Shown here: positions 17,309 through 26,885 of the stretch, piece after piece | Layout of the letters: each line of letters starts with the position of its first letter | Position numbering within the stretch: position 1 is the first letter of the stretch | NCBI GenBank assembly: GCA_963728075.1 | Contig: CAVSIP010000001.1 | Coordinates: 434,001-498,000, forward strand | Direction: 5' to 3' | Length of the DNA: 64,000 bases | DNA from: CAVSIP01 sp963728075 | GTDB lineage: Bacteria > Actinomycetota > Actinomycetes > JAFAQI01 > DASSKL01 | Made by a program: the position numbers and the translations under genes | Notes under the pieces: generated by a model | Databases searched by the model: none | What the model saw: only the letters and a program-made list of their open reading frames with translations | What the model was told of the DNA's origin: nothing

Positions 17309-17633
17309 GGCGACCTCCAGGGCGATGCGGACCCTCTCTTCACCATCTGCGCCTCCTGCTGCGACCGTCGACGTGGCGTCGCACCCGAACGCTCTACTCG
17401 TGAAGAGGCTGGATGCCGTCCGGATGATTCACCCGCACGGCGGCGGTGGTGGCACCCTCTGGCGGGACCTGCCGGGATCACGAGCCGGACCGATCCAGGC
17501 CGCGCGGGGCAGCGGCTTCGTCGTCGCAGTGGCTGTGGCCGTCGGACCATGCGGGAGTGGTCGCCACGCTGGTCCTGGCACAACGGTCACGTGTCGGGAA
17601 CGTCCGGCGCCGGCCGGGCGTTCAGCGGGGTGA
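17309..17633. other. Gene-free region between divergent EPS arm and terC
   Basis: No frame here has a convincing start, codon bias or homology cue. It must hold the minus-strand promoter and ribosome-binding site (GGAGG at about 17313-17317, minus strand) of the leftward EPS arm and the plus-strand promoter of the riboswitch-terC transcript. I could not assign -35/-10 boxes with confidence. Confidence 0.6.
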
Positions 17634-17750
17634 GGAGGGGAGTATCCCCGCTTGCCCGACGTTCGTCAGTACGGCATCCGCCCGGCGTCGGGGCCGGCAC
17701 GGTAGCCGGCGGGAGAGACCTCCGACAGTTCGCCATGACTGCCGGAGGTT
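17634..17750 (+). promoter_or_regulatory. yybP-ykoY manganese riboswitch with ribosome-binding-site switch
   Basis: The hallmark GGGGAGTA (17637-17644), a mid-aptamer TCGTCAGTACGG (17663-17674) and terminal GAGACC (17715-17720) match the yybP-ykoY/Mn2+ aptamer. P1 is GGAGG (17634-17638) pairing with CCTCC (17719-17723). The 3' P1 strand extended by two bases, ACCTCCG (17718-17724), is perfectly complementary over 7 bp to CGGAGGT (17743-17749), the ribosome-binding site of terC. So ligand-bound P1 would free the site and the unbound form would hide it. The class commonly controls Mn exporters and TerC/Alx proteins, in line with the gene that follows. Confidence 0.88.
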
Positions 17751-17753
17751 CCC

Positions 17754-18689
17754 GTGCTCGACGTCTCGCTGTGGGTCTGGCTGGTCAGCCTCGCCACGCT
17801 GGGCGCACTCGTGCTGCTCGACCTGTTCGTGAGCGCGCGCCGCCCGCACGTTCCTTCGACGCGCGAGTCCGCGTTGTGGGTGGCCTTCTATGTCGCTGCG
17901 GCCGGCGCCTTCGCCGTCGGCCTCGGTGTGCTGACCGGCTGGCGCTGGACGGGGGAGTTCGTCGCCGGCTGGCTCACCGAGTACAGCCTGTCCGTGGACA
18001 ACCTGTTCGTCTTCGTGCTCATCCTCGGTGCGTTCGCCGTCCCGTCGCACCTGCACCAGCGGGTGCTGCTGTTCGGCATCGTCGGCGCGCTGGCCCTGCG
18101 CGGCGTGCTGATCGCAGCAGGCGCGGCCGCGCTGGACGCGTTCAGCGCGACGTTCTACGTCTTCGGCGCGATCCTGCTCGTCACGGCCGTCCAGCTGCTG
18201 CGTGGCGGGGAGCCCGAGCCGGACCCGCAGCGCAACCCGATCTACCGCCTGGTGACGCGGGTCGTCCCGACGACACCCGAGTACGACGGCGCCCGGGTGC
18301 TCATGCGGGTCCACGGTCGCCGCGTCGCGACACCGCTCCTGCTCGTCATGGTCGCCATCGGGACGACGGACGTGCTCTTCGCGCTCGACTCCATCCCGGC
18401 CATCTACGGCCTGACGCAGGAGCCCTATCTCGTCTTCACGGCGAACGCGTTCGCCCTGATGGGCCTGCGCCAGCTGTACTTCCTGCTCGCCGGGCTGCTC
18501 GAGCGGCTGGTCTACCTGCGGTACGGCCTGTCCGCCGTGCTCGGGTTCATCGGCGTGAAGCTGGTCCTGGAGGCCGCCGGGGAGTCCGTACCGGGCCTGC
18601 CGCACATCCCCACCTGGCTGTCCCTGGTGGTCATCGCCGCCGTGCTCGCCGTCACGACCGCGGCGAGTCTGCGCCGTACGTCGGCCTGA
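17754..18689 (+). CDS. TerC/Alx family integral membrane protein
   Basis: 311 residues, about nine membrane segments. TerC signatures are the acidic membrane motif EYSLSVDNLFVFVLILGAF (about residues 75-95) and IGTTDVLFALDSIPAIYG (about 200-217), whose aspartates are thought to bind metal. TerC/Alx proteins export Mn2+ or help metallate exoenzymes. GTG 17754 has GGAGG five bases upstream, the very site controlled by the preceding riboswitch, so manganese should raise translation. Older tellurite-resistance naming of the family probably does not describe its role here. Monocistronic, ended by a strong hairpin. Confidence 0.92.
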   Translation: MLDVSLWVWLVSLATLGALVLLDLFVSARRPHVPSTRESALWVAFYVAAAGAFAVGLGVLTGWRWTGEFVAGWLTEYSLSVDNLFVFVLILGAFAVPSHLHQRVLLFGIVGALALRGVLIAAGAAALDAFSATFYVFGAILLVTAVQLLRGGEPEPDPQRNPIYRLVTRVVPTTPEYDGARVLMRVHGRRVATPLLLVMVAIGTTDVLFALDSIPAIYGLTQEPYLVFTANAFALMGLRQLYFLLAGLLERLVYLRYGLSAVLGFIGVKLVLEAAGESVPGLPHIPTWLSLVVIAAVLAVTTAASLRRTSA

Positions 18690-18694
18690 CCGCC

Positions 18695-18741
18695 GGTCGT
18701 GAAGCAGAGCGCACCTCAGGCTGCCACTTTGCTTCACGATC
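18695..18741. terminator. Bidirectional hairpin terminator between terC and the MBL gene
   Basis: CGTGAAGCAGAG (18698-18709) pairs with CTTTGCTTCACG (18727-18738): 12 pairs with one G-U, extendable outward to about 15. The loop is 17 bases. It sits between convergent genes and lacks a U-tract, as is common for actinobacterial terminators. Confidence 0.7.
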
Positions 18742-18756
18742 GTGCGGCGCGGCCTT

Positions 18757-19434
18757 TCACCAGCCCCGTTCGCGCCACTCCTTGAGCGAGGGCCGCTCCC
18801 GGCCGAGCGTCGTGTCGTCGCCGTGGCCGGGGTAGACCCACGTGCCGTCGGGCAGCGGCCCGAACACCTTGCGCTCGAGGTCGTCCATCAGCCGCTCGAA
18901 GTTCTCCTTGACGCCGAACGTGTTGCCAGGGCCGCCGGGGAACAGGCAGTCGCCGGTGAACAGGTGGGGCGCGTCGGTCAGCAGGCCGCCCGCGTCGTAC
19001 AGCAGGGCGATCGAGCCGGGCGTGTGCCCGACCAGGTGGATGGCCGTGAGGCGAGCCGCGCCGACGCTCACCGGGTCCCCGTCGTCGACCGGCTCGGCCA
19101 CCGGTACGGGCAGCTCGCCGGCGTCGTCCGGGTGCGCGGCCACCGGCGCCCCGGTCTCGGCGACGACCCGCTCGAGCGCCTGCCAGTGGTCGAAGTGGCG
19201 GTGCGTGGTCACGATCCGCGTCAGCCGCCCGCCGAGCCGGTCGAGCTCGGTGAGCAGGCGGTCGGCCTCGTTCGCGGCGTCCACGAGCAGCACGTGACCG
19301 GTCTCGGTGCAGCGCAGGAAGTAGCAGTTGTTGTCGTACTCGCCCACCGCGACCTTGGTCACCGTGAGGCCCGGGAGCTCCCGCGTCTGGGCAGGGCCGC
19401 CGACCGCGACCGCCCCGCTGTAGGTGTCCGCCAT
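18757..19434 (-). CDS. MBL-fold metallo-hydrolase (glyoxalase II-like)
   Basis: 225 residues. The metal-binding motif TTHRHFDHWQAL (T-H-x-H-x-D-H) lies near residue 78, followed by HLVGHTPGSIALL, the bridging aspartate in LFTGDCLFPGGPGNT, and the last histidine in YPGHGDDTTLG. These give a complete dinuclear metal site. Such proteins hydrolyse thioesters or related substrates; glyoxalase II is the nearest guess but the C-terminal glutathione-binding domain is not evident. Divergent from uvrA, with a 117-base shared upstream region, an arrangement often seen in actinomycetes. Confidence 0.85.
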   Translation of the reverse strand: MADTYSGAVAVGGPAQTRELPGLTVTKVAVGEYDNNCYFLRCTETGHVLLVDAANEADRLLTELDRLGGRLTRIVTTHRHFDHWQALERVVAETGAPVAAHPDDAGELPVPVAEPVDDGDPVSVGAARLTAIHLVGHTPGSIALLYDAGGLLTDAPHLFTGDCLFPGGPGNTFGVKENFERLMDDLERKVFGPLPDGTWVYPGHGDDTTLGRERPSLKEWRERGW

Positions 19435-19551
19435 GGGGCGGAGCGTAGCGACGGGTCCCGGCCGGGCAGAAACTGTCGGTCCCCGCGGTTAGCATCCGTG
19501 GCGGCCCCTCGCCGCACTCCCAGCCCGAGCACCGACCTCCGAAGGCACCCC

Positions 19552-22478
19552 GTGGCAGACCGTCTGATCGTCCGCGGCGCGCGCGAGCACAACCTCCGCG
19601 ACGTCAACCTCGACCTGCCGCGCGACGCCCTCATCGTGTTCACCGGGCTGTCCGGCTCCGGCAAGTCGAGCCTCGCCTTCGACACGATCTTCGCCGAGGG
19701 GCAGCGCCGGTACGTCGAGTCGCTGTCCGCCTACGCCCGACAGTTCCTCGGCCAGATGGACAAGCCCGACGTCGACTTCATCGAGGGCCTGTCACCGGCG
19801 GTCTCGATCGACCAGAAGTCGACCAGCCGCAACCCCCGCTCGACGGTCGGCACGATCACCGAGGTCTACGACTACCTGCGGCTGCTGTTCGCGCGCATCG
19901 GCAAGCCGCACTGCCCGAAGTGCGGCCGGCCGATCAGCCGGCAGACGCCGCAGCAGATCGTCGACCGCGTGCTCGAGCTGGACGAGGGGAGCCGGTTCCA
20001 GGTGCTCGCGCCGGTCGTCCGCGGCCGCAAGGGCGAGTACGTCGACCTGTTCCGCGAGCTGCAGACCAAGGGGTTCAGCCGCGCGCGGGTGGACGGCGAG
20101 GTGGTGGCGCTGACCGAGCCGCCGAAGCTGGACAAGCAGCGGAAGCACACGATCGAGGTGGTCGTCGACCGGCTGACCGTCAAGGCGTCCGCGCGCCGGC
20201 GGCTCACCGACTCGGTCGAGACCGCGCTGCAGCTGGGCGGCGGGCTCGTCGTCCTCGACTTCGTCGACCTCCCTGCGGACGACCCGCACCGGGAGCGGAC
20301 CTTCTCCGAGCACCTGGCCTGCCTCGACGACGACCTGTCCTTCGAGGAGCTCGAGCCGCGGTCGTTCTCGTTCAACTCGCCGTACGGCGCGTGCCCGGAG
20401 TGCACCGGTATCGGCACCCGGATGGAGGTCGACCCCGAGCTGGTCGTCCCCGACCCGACCCGCAGCCTGGCCGAGGGAGCGGTCGCGCCGTGGTCGGGCG
20501 GGCACGCGTCGGAGTACTTCGGCCGGCTGCTCGAGGCGCTCGCCGACGACCTCGGCTTCGCCATGGACACGCCATGGGAGGCGCTGCCGGAGCGAGGCGC
20601 AGCCAGGCGGTCCTGCACGGGCACGACGGCGCAGGTGCACGTCCGGTACCGCAACCGCTACGGCCGCGAACGCGCGTACTGGACGACGTTCGAGGGGGCG
20701 GTCCCCTACGTCGCGCGCCGGCACGCCGAGGCCGAGAGCGACACCAGCCGGGAGCGGTTCGAGGGCTTCATGCGCGAGGTGCCCTGCCCGGTGTGCCACG
20801 GCGCCCGGCTCAAGCCCGAGTCGCTCGCGGTGACCCTCGGCGGGCGCTCGATCGCGGAGATCTCGCCGGCTGCCGATCGGGGAGTGCGCGGAGTTCCTGC
20901 GCGACCTGCAGCTGACCGAGCGCGAGAGCCGCATCGCCGCCCGGGTGCTCAAGGAGGTCAACGAGCGGCTGCGGTTCCTGCTCGACGTCGGGCTGGACTA
21001 CCTGTCCCTCGACCGTGCCTGCGGGGACGCTGGCCGGCGGCGAGGCGCAGCGGATCCGGCTCGCGACCCAGATCGGCTCCGGGCTCGTCGGGGTGCTGTA
21101 CGTCCTCGACGAGCCGTCGATCGGCCTGCACCAGCGGGACAACCACCGGCTGATCGAGACGCTCGTCCGGCTGCGCGACCTCGGCAACACGCTGATCGTC
21201 GTCGAGCACGACGAGGACACGATCCAGGTCGCCGACTGGGTCGTCGACATCGGCCCCGGCGCCGGCGAGCACGGCGGCGAGATCGTGGTCTCCGGCAGCG
21301 TCGACGAGCTGCTCGCCAGCCGCGAGTCGATCACCGGTGCGTACCTGTCCGGCCGCCGCACCATCCCCGTGCCCGACATCCGCCGCGCAGCCCGAGCCGG
21401 ACCGTGAGCTGACCGTCGTCGGCGCGCGGGAGCACAACCTCAGCGGCGTCGACGTCGACGTTCCCGCTCGGCTGCTTCGTCGCCGTGACCGGCGTCTCCG
21501 GCTCCGGCAAGATCGACGCTGGTCAACGACATCCTCTTCCGCCTGCTCGCCCGGGAGCTCAACGGCGCCCGCGCCGTGCCGGGCCGCCACCGCACGGTCA
21601 CCGGGCTCGAGCACGTCGACAAGGTCGTCGGCGTCGACCAGTCGCCGATCGGCCGGACGCCGCGGTCGAACCCGGCGACCTACACCGGGGTCTTCGACCA
21701 CATCCGCCGGCTGTTCGCCGAGACGACCGAGGCGAAGGTGCGCGGCTACCAGCCGGGGCGGTTCTCGTTCAACGTCAAGGGCGGCCGTTGCGAGGCGTGC
21801 TCCGGCGACGGCACGATCAAGATCGAGATGAACTTCCTGCCGGACGTCTACGTCCCGTGCGAGGTCTGCCACGGCGCCCGGTACAACCGCGAGACCCTCG
21901 AGGTGCACTACAAGGGCAAGACCATCTCCGAGGTCCTCGACATGCCGATCGAGGAGGCGCTGGAGTTCTTCGCCGCCGTGCCCGCCATCGCGCGCCACCT
22001 GCAGACGCTGGTCGACGTCGGGCTGGGCTACGTCCGGCTGGGCCAGCCGGCGCCGACGCTGTCCGGCGGGGAGGCGCAGCGGGTCAAGCTGTCGAGCGAG
22101 CTGCAGAAGCGCTCGACCGGCCGCACCGTCTACGTCCTCGACGAGCCGACCACCGGCCTGCACTTCGAGGACATCCGCAAGCTGCTGGGTGTGCTGGGGC
22201 GGCTGGTCGACGCGGGCAACACGGTGATCGTCATCGAGCACAACCTGGACGTGATCAAGACGGCCGACTGGGTCGTCGACATGGGGCCGGAGGGCGGTTC
22301 CGGCGGCGGCCGCGTCGTCGCGGCCGGTCCGCCGGAGCACGTCGCGACGGTGCCGGAGAGCCACACCGGGGTGTTCCTCCGCGAGATCCTCGGTGCCCGC
22401 GTGAAGCCGGAGCGGGCCACCCGCAAGCAACCCGCGGCACGCAAGTCCCCGCGCCGCAAGCAACCCGCCGCGCGCTGA
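19552..22478 (+). pseudogene. uvrA: Excinuclease ABC subunit A (uvrA), reading frame broken by insertions
   Basis: UvrA is the DNA-damage-recognition ATPase of nucleotide excision repair. The protein is recognisable from GTG 19552: first Walker A GLSGSGKSS, zinc site CPKCG, CPEC and CPVCH, signature LAGGEAQRIRLA, then the second half with GVSGSGK, CEACSGDGTIK, LSGGEAQRVKL and VLDEPTTGLH. The frame changes repeatedly. Removing single bases at 20595, 20601, 20628/9, 20866/7, 21023-6, 21390, 21463-5 and 21512 restores one 972-residue UvrA of normal length and sequence. All eight are insertions, four of them an A. The flanking sequence is well conserved, so sequence error is more likely than decay; as written the gene is not translatable past about residue 440. 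Confidence 0.9.
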
Positions 22479-22493
22479 CGGGCGGTTCCAGCC

Positions 22494-22895
22494 TCAGCGC
22501 TGGAGGAGCCGGTCGATGAGGGCGTCGATCGCCGCCTCGCTCGCCTCCTCGCCGGTGGGGACGACCGCCTCGGTCGCGTCGAGGAACTCCCGGAGCCGGC
22601 CGCACGGCACGCTCACCTCGCACGGCCGGTGCCCGCGAGCGAGCTGCAGCACGACCGCCTCGCCGTCGCTGTCCGGGCGGAGCCGCACGTCGCCGTCCCC
22701 GGTGGGGACGTCGAGCCCGTACCGCAGGAAGTCGCGCAGGACCACCCACGACCCACGGGGCAGCGCCGGGTGGTCGGGCTCCGTGGTCAGGGTGAGGGAC
22801 ACGGCGAGCGGGTCCGCGCGCGACCAGGACAGCCGCAGCACCGTCGTACGCCCGCGCCCGGCCGAGCCGTCCTCGAGGACGACCTCCGTGCTCAC
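22494..22895 (-). CDS. SsgA-like (SALP) sporulation and cell division regulator
   Basis: About 133 residues from GTG 22895. The pattern ADPLAVSLTL, SWVVLRDFLRYGLDVPTGDG, DVRLRP, and C-terminal LREFLDATEAVVPTGEE lines up with SsgA/SsgB family proteins, which place septa and remodel peptidoglycan in sporulating actinomycetes. GTG 22895 has a poor ribosome-binding site. A CTG at 22907 sits five bases after GGGGAG and could be the real start, or the ATG at 22920 if the sequence has an error. It lies antisense between uvrA and uvrC, 15 bases from the uvrA stop. Which SALP subgroup it belongs to is unclear. Confidence 0.72.
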   Translation of the reverse strand: MSTEVVLEDGSAGRGRTTVLRLSWSRADPLAVSLTLTTEPDHPALPRGSWVVLRDFLRYGLDVPTGDGDVRLRPDSDGEAVVLQLARGHRPCEVSVPCGRLREFLDATEAVVPTGEEASEAAIDALIDRLLQR

Positions 22896-22996
22896 CTGGT
22901 CCGACAGAGCGACTCCCCATGTCCTGCGACGTCGCGACCCTCGGCAGCGTGCCACCATCGGCGCCACGGCGCCAAACCGGGTCGCCTCCCGGCGGC

Positions 22997-23010
22997 TACG
23001 CTCGACGCCG
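22997..23010 (+). promoter_or_regulatory. Candidate -10 box for a leaderless uvrC transcript
   Basis: TACGCT (22997-23002) fits the actinobacterial TAnnnT -10. The predicted start point falls on the GTG at 23010. No Shine-Dalgarno sequence precedes that GTG. The -35 region is not recognisable. Confidence 0.35.
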
Positions 23011-25030
23011 TGGCTGACCCGGCGAGCTACCGTCCCGCGCCGGGCAGCATCCCCGACGAGCCCGGCGTCTACCGCTTCCGCGACGAGCACGGCCGGGTCG
23101 TCTACGTGGGCAAGGCCAAGAGCCTGCGGTCGCGGCTGAGCTCGTACTTCACCGACATCGTCGCGCTGCACCCGCGCACCCAGACCATGGTGCGGACGGC
23201 GGCGTCCGTCGACTGGGTGGTCGTGCGGACCGAGGTGGAGGCGCTGCAGCTGGAGTACTCCTGGATCAAGGAGTACGACCCCCGGTTCAACGTGCGCTAC
23301 CGCGACGACAAGAGCTACCCCTGGCTCGCGGTCACGCTCGACGAGGAGTTCCCCCGGCTGCAGGTCATGCGCGGGGCGAAGCGCAAGGGCGTCCGGTACT
23401 TCGGCCCGTACGCGCACGCGTGGGCGATCCGCGAGACCCTCGACCTGCTGCTGCGCGTGTTCCCCGCGCGGACCTGCTCGACCGGGGTCTTCCGCCGGGC
23501 GGGCCAGGTGGGGCGGCCGTGCCTGCTCGGCTACATCGACAAGTGCTCCGCACCCTGCGTCGGCCGGGTCAGCGCGGAGGAGCACCGGCAGATCGTCGTC
23601 GACTTCTGCGACTTCATGGCCGGTCAGACGCAGCGGCACCTCAAGCGGCTCGAGGCGCAGATGCGCGCGGCCGCGTCCGCCCAGGAGTACGAGCGCGCCG
23701 CACGGCTGCGCGACGACGCGCGGGCGCTGGAGCGGGCGATGGAGAAGCAGGCCGTCGTGCTCGGCGACGGGACCGACGCGGACGTGGTCGCCTTCGCCGA
23801 GGACCCGCTCGAGGCGGCGGTACAGGTGTTCTACGTCCGGGGCGGGCGCGTCCGCGGGCAGCGCGGCTGGGTGGTCGACAAGGTCGAGGACGTCGGCACG
23901 GGTGGCCTGGTCGAGCAGTTCCTGTCGCAGGCGTACCTGGACGAGGGCAACGAGGTGCCGCGCGAGGTGCTCGTGCCGGCGCTGCCGCCGGACGCCGCGG
24001 TGGTCGCCGAGCTGCTGGAGATCGTCCGCGGCGGCAAGGTGACGATCCGGATGCCCCAGCGCGGTGACAAGCGCGCGCTGCTCGAGACCGTGGAGCGCAA
24101 CGCGCAGGAGTCCTTCCAGCGGCACCGGCTGCGGCGGGCGAGCGACCTGACCGCCCGCAGCCGTGCCCTGCAGGAGCTGCAGGACGCGCTGGACCTGGAC
24201 GAGGCGCCGCTGCGGATCGAGTGCTTCGACGTGTCGAACCTGCAGGGCAGCGAGGTCGTGGCCTCGATGGTGGTCTTCGAGGACGGGCTGCCGCGCAAGT
24301 CCGAGTACCGCCGGTTCGCGATGCGGGCCGTGGACGGCCAGGACGACGTGGCGAGCCTGTACGAGGCGCTGTCCCGCCGGTTCCGCCGGTACGTGGAGGA
24401 GCGCTCCCGTACCGGTGATCTCGAGGGACTCGCGCCGTACGACGAGGACGGCAAGGCCCGCCGGTTCGCCTACCCGCCGAACCTGGTCGTCGTGGACGGC
24501 GGCGCCCGCAGGTGGCGGCGGCAGTAGCGGCGCTGGCCGAGCTCGGGGTGGACGACGTCGCGCTGTGCGGGCTGGCCAAGCGGCTCGAGGAGGTCTGGCT
24601 GCCGGGGGAGGACGACCCGGTGATCCTGCCGCGCACCAGCGAGGCGCTGTACCTGCTGCAGCGGGTACGGGACGAGGCGCACCGGTTCGCGATCACCTAC
24701 CACCGGCAGAAGCGGTCGAGGTCGATGACCGCCAGCGCGCTGGACGGGGTCCCGGGGCTCGGCGAGACCCGGCGCAAGGCGCTGCTGAAGCGCTTCGGCT
24801 CCGTCAAGCGGCTGCGCGCCGCCACGGTCGAGGAGATCGCGGAGGTTCCCGGCGTGGGGCCGCGCACGGCCTCGGCGGTGCACGCCGCGCTCGCCGGCGA
24901 CGGTCCCACGCCGGCGGTCGACCCGACGACGGGAGAGATCATCGACGAGACCGCCGACACGCCCGGCCGGTCAATGGCAGTCTCGACCCAGGACGGCGCA
25001 GCCGACGTGGCCGGGAGGGGGCAGCGATGA
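23010..25030 (+). pseudogene. uvrC: Excinuclease ABC subunit C (uvrC) with one frameshift
   Basis: UvrC makes both incisions in nucleotide excision repair. The GIY-YIG domain is at the start (PGVYRFRDEHGRVVYVGKAK), followed by the Cys-rich CLLGYIDKCSAPCVG, a UVR motif around QEYERAARLRDDARAL, and the RNase-H-like nuclease with IECFDVSNLQGSEVV and LVVVDGG. Near 24505-24507 one C is missing: GGAPQVAAAV should follow VVVD, but the frame changes and a stop comes at 24527. The correct frame resumes at 24509 and carries the rest, including the two helix-hairpin-helix motifs (VPGLGETRRKALLKRFG, EVPGVGPRTAS). Corrected length about 673 residues. The stop overlaps rapZ as ATGA. Confidence 0.9.
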
Positions 25031-25899
25031 GCCGGCGGAACAACCCGGAGCTCGCGGTCGTGACCGGCCTGTCCGGTGCCGGGCGCAGCACGGTGGCCAA
25101 GTGCATGGAGGACCTCGGCTGGTACGTCGTCGACAACCTGCCCCCGTCGCTGATCCCGCGCATGGTCGACCTCGGCCGGCGCTCCGGCGGTGCGGTCCCG
25201 CGGATCGCCTGCGTCGTCGACGTCCGCAGCCGCGGCTTCTCCAGTGACCTGCACGCGGCCCTGACCGCCCTCGACGAGATGGGGCTGTCCGCCCGCGTGG
25301 TGTTCCTGGAGGCCACCGACGACGTGCTCGTCCGCCGGTTCGAGGAGCAGCGCCGCCCGCACCCGCTCCAGGGCGACGGCCGGCTGGTCGACGGGATCGC
25401 ACAGGAGCGGGAGCTGCTCCGCGAGGTGCGCGGCGAGGCCGACCTGGTCGTCGACACGAGCGTCCTCAACGTGCACGAGCTGCGCGCCAAGATCGCCGCG
25501 GCCTTCGAGGAGGCGGGTCGGGCGCCCCTGCACGCGACCGTGGTGTCGTTCGGCTACAAGTACGGGCTGCCCGTGGACGCCGACCTCGTCGTCGACTGCC
25601 GCTTCCTGCCCAACCCGCACTGGGTGCCCGAGCTGCGCCCACGGACGGGCCTCGACGAGCCGGTACGTGACTACGTCCTGGCCCAGCCGGGCGCGGCCGA
25701 GTTCCTGGACGGGTACGACGCCCTGCTGCAGGTCGTGACGGAGGGTTACCGCCGCGAGGGCAAGCACTTCCTGACCCTCGCGGTTGGCTGCACCGGCGGC
25801 AAGCACCGCAGCGTCGCGGTCGGCGAGGAGCTCGCCGCCCGGCTGCGCGCACACGGCGCCGACGTCCAGGTCGTCCACCGTGACCTGGGGCGCGAATGA
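25027..25899 (+). CDS. rapZ: RapZ family nucleotide-binding protein (RNase adapter)
   Basis: 290 residues, normal length. N-terminal P-loop VVTGLSGAGRSTVAKCMED (arginine in place of the usual lysine, as in other actinobacterial members), Walker-B-like ARVVFLEATDDVLVRRF, and the C-terminal domain with SFGYKYGLPVDADLVVDCRF, NPHWVPELRP.TG and GCTGGKHRSV. In Enterobacteria RapZ directs RNase E to GlmZ and senses glucosamine-6-phosphate; in actinomycetes the role is less clear. It overlaps both uvrC and yvcK by ATGA, forming the conserved rapZ-yvcK-whiA unit. Confidence 0.93.
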   Translation: MSRRNNPELAVVTGLSGAGRSTVAKCMEDLGWYVVDNLPPSLIPRMVDLGRRSGGAVPRIACVVDVRSRGFSSDLHAALTALDEMGLSARVVFLEATDDVLVRRFEEQRRPHPLQGDGRLVDGIAQERELLREVRGEADLVVDTSVLNVHELRAKIAAAFEEAGRAPLHATVVSFGYKYGLPVDADLVVDCRFLPNPHWVPELRPRTGLDEPVRDYVLAQPGAAEFLDGYDALLQVVTEGYRREGKHFLTLAVGCTGGKHRSVAVGEELAARLRAHGADVQVVHRDLGRE

Positions 25900-26885
25900 G
25901 TGCCCCCCGCATCGTGGCGTTCGGTGGCGGCCACGGCCTCGCGGCGTCACTGTCCGCCCTGCGCCAGCTCACCGACGACGTCACCGCCGTGGTGACGGTG
26001 GCCGACGACGGCGGGTCGAGCGGCCGGCTGCGCCGCCAGTTCCCCGGCCTGCTGCCGCCGGGTGACCTGCGCATGGCGATGGCCGCGCTCGCCGGCCAGG
26101 AGCAGCGGCACCGGATGTGGCGGGATGTCGTCCAGCACCGGTTCGGCGGCGACGGTGACGTCGGCGGCCACACGGCGGGCAACGTCATGCTCGCGGCCCT
26201 CGCCCAGGTGACGGACGACCCGGTCGCCGCCCTCGACGCGGTCGCCGACCTGCTCGGCGTACGGGGGCGGGTGCTGCCCATGGCGGCCGAGCCGCTGAAC
26301 ATCGTCGCCGACGTCGTCGGCGCGGAGGGCGCGCCGGCCGGGGCGGTCACCCAGGTGCGCGGCCAGCACGCCGTCGCCAGGACGAGCGGGCAGGTGGTCT
26401 CGCTCCGGCTGGAGCCGCCGGTGCCGTCCGCGTACCCGGCCGTGCTCGAGGCGGTGATGGCGGCGGACTGGCTCGTGTTCGGCCCCGGCTCGTGGTTCAC
26501 CAGCGTGCTGCCGCACCTGCTCGTCCCCGACCTGGCGAAGACGATCGAGGCGAGCCCGGCCCGGCGGCTGCTCGCCCTCAACCTGGCCCCGCAGGTGGGG
26601 GAGACGACCGGGTTCCTGCCCGAGTCCTATCTGGACGTGTTCTGCGCGTACGCGCCCGACACGGACGTGGACGTCGTCCTCGCCGACAGCAGCTCGCTGC
26701 CCGACGATGCGGCGGTTCGGCGGCTCGAGGACGTGGCGCGCGACCTCGGCGCCCGGCTCGTCGTCGGGTCGCTGCGCGTGGCCGACGGCCAACCGCACCA
26801 CGACGCGGACCGGCTCTGCGAGGCCTACCGCGACATCTTCAGCACGGACGTACCCGACGACGGGGGAGACAGCGCATGGCGATGA
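25896..26885 (+). CDS. yvcK: YvcK/CofD-like UDP-sugar-binding protein
   Basis: 329 residues. GGGHGLAASLSALR at the N-terminus, TVADDGGSSGRLRR, LPPGDLRMAMAALA and GGHTAGNVMLAALAQ are the conserved nucleotide-sugar-binding segments of the YvcK/CuvA family. Homologues bind UDP-GlcNAc and link central carbon metabolism to cell-wall synthesis and cell shape. It overlaps rapZ by ATGA and whiA by 10 bases. An actual CofD (phospholactate transferase) function is unlikely given this neighbourhood. Confidence 0.93.
   Translation: MSAPRIVAFGGGHGLAASLSALRQLTDDVTAVVTVADDGGSSGRLRRQFPGLLPPGDLRMAMAALAGQEQRHRMWRDVVQHRFGGDGDVGGHTAGNVMLAALAQVTDDPVAALDAVADLLGVRGRVLPMAAEPLNIVADVVGAEGAPAGAVTQVRGQHAVARTSGQVVSLRLEPPVPSAYPAVLEAVMAADWLVFGPGSWFTSVLPHLLVPDLAKTIEASPARRLLALNLAPQVGETTGFLPESYLDVFCAYAPDTDVDVVLADSSSLPDDAAVRRLEDVARDLGARLVVGSLRVADGQPHHDADRLCEAYRDIFSTDVPDDGGDSAWR

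Noticed and set aside
17754..18689. Tellurite resistance determinant
   Set aside because: TerC naming is historical; no other ter genes are nearby and the Mn riboswitch indicates manganese.
19440..19551. LexA/SOS box upstream of uvrA
   Set aside because: No GAAC-N4-GTTC-like palindrome is present in the MBL-uvrA intergenic region.
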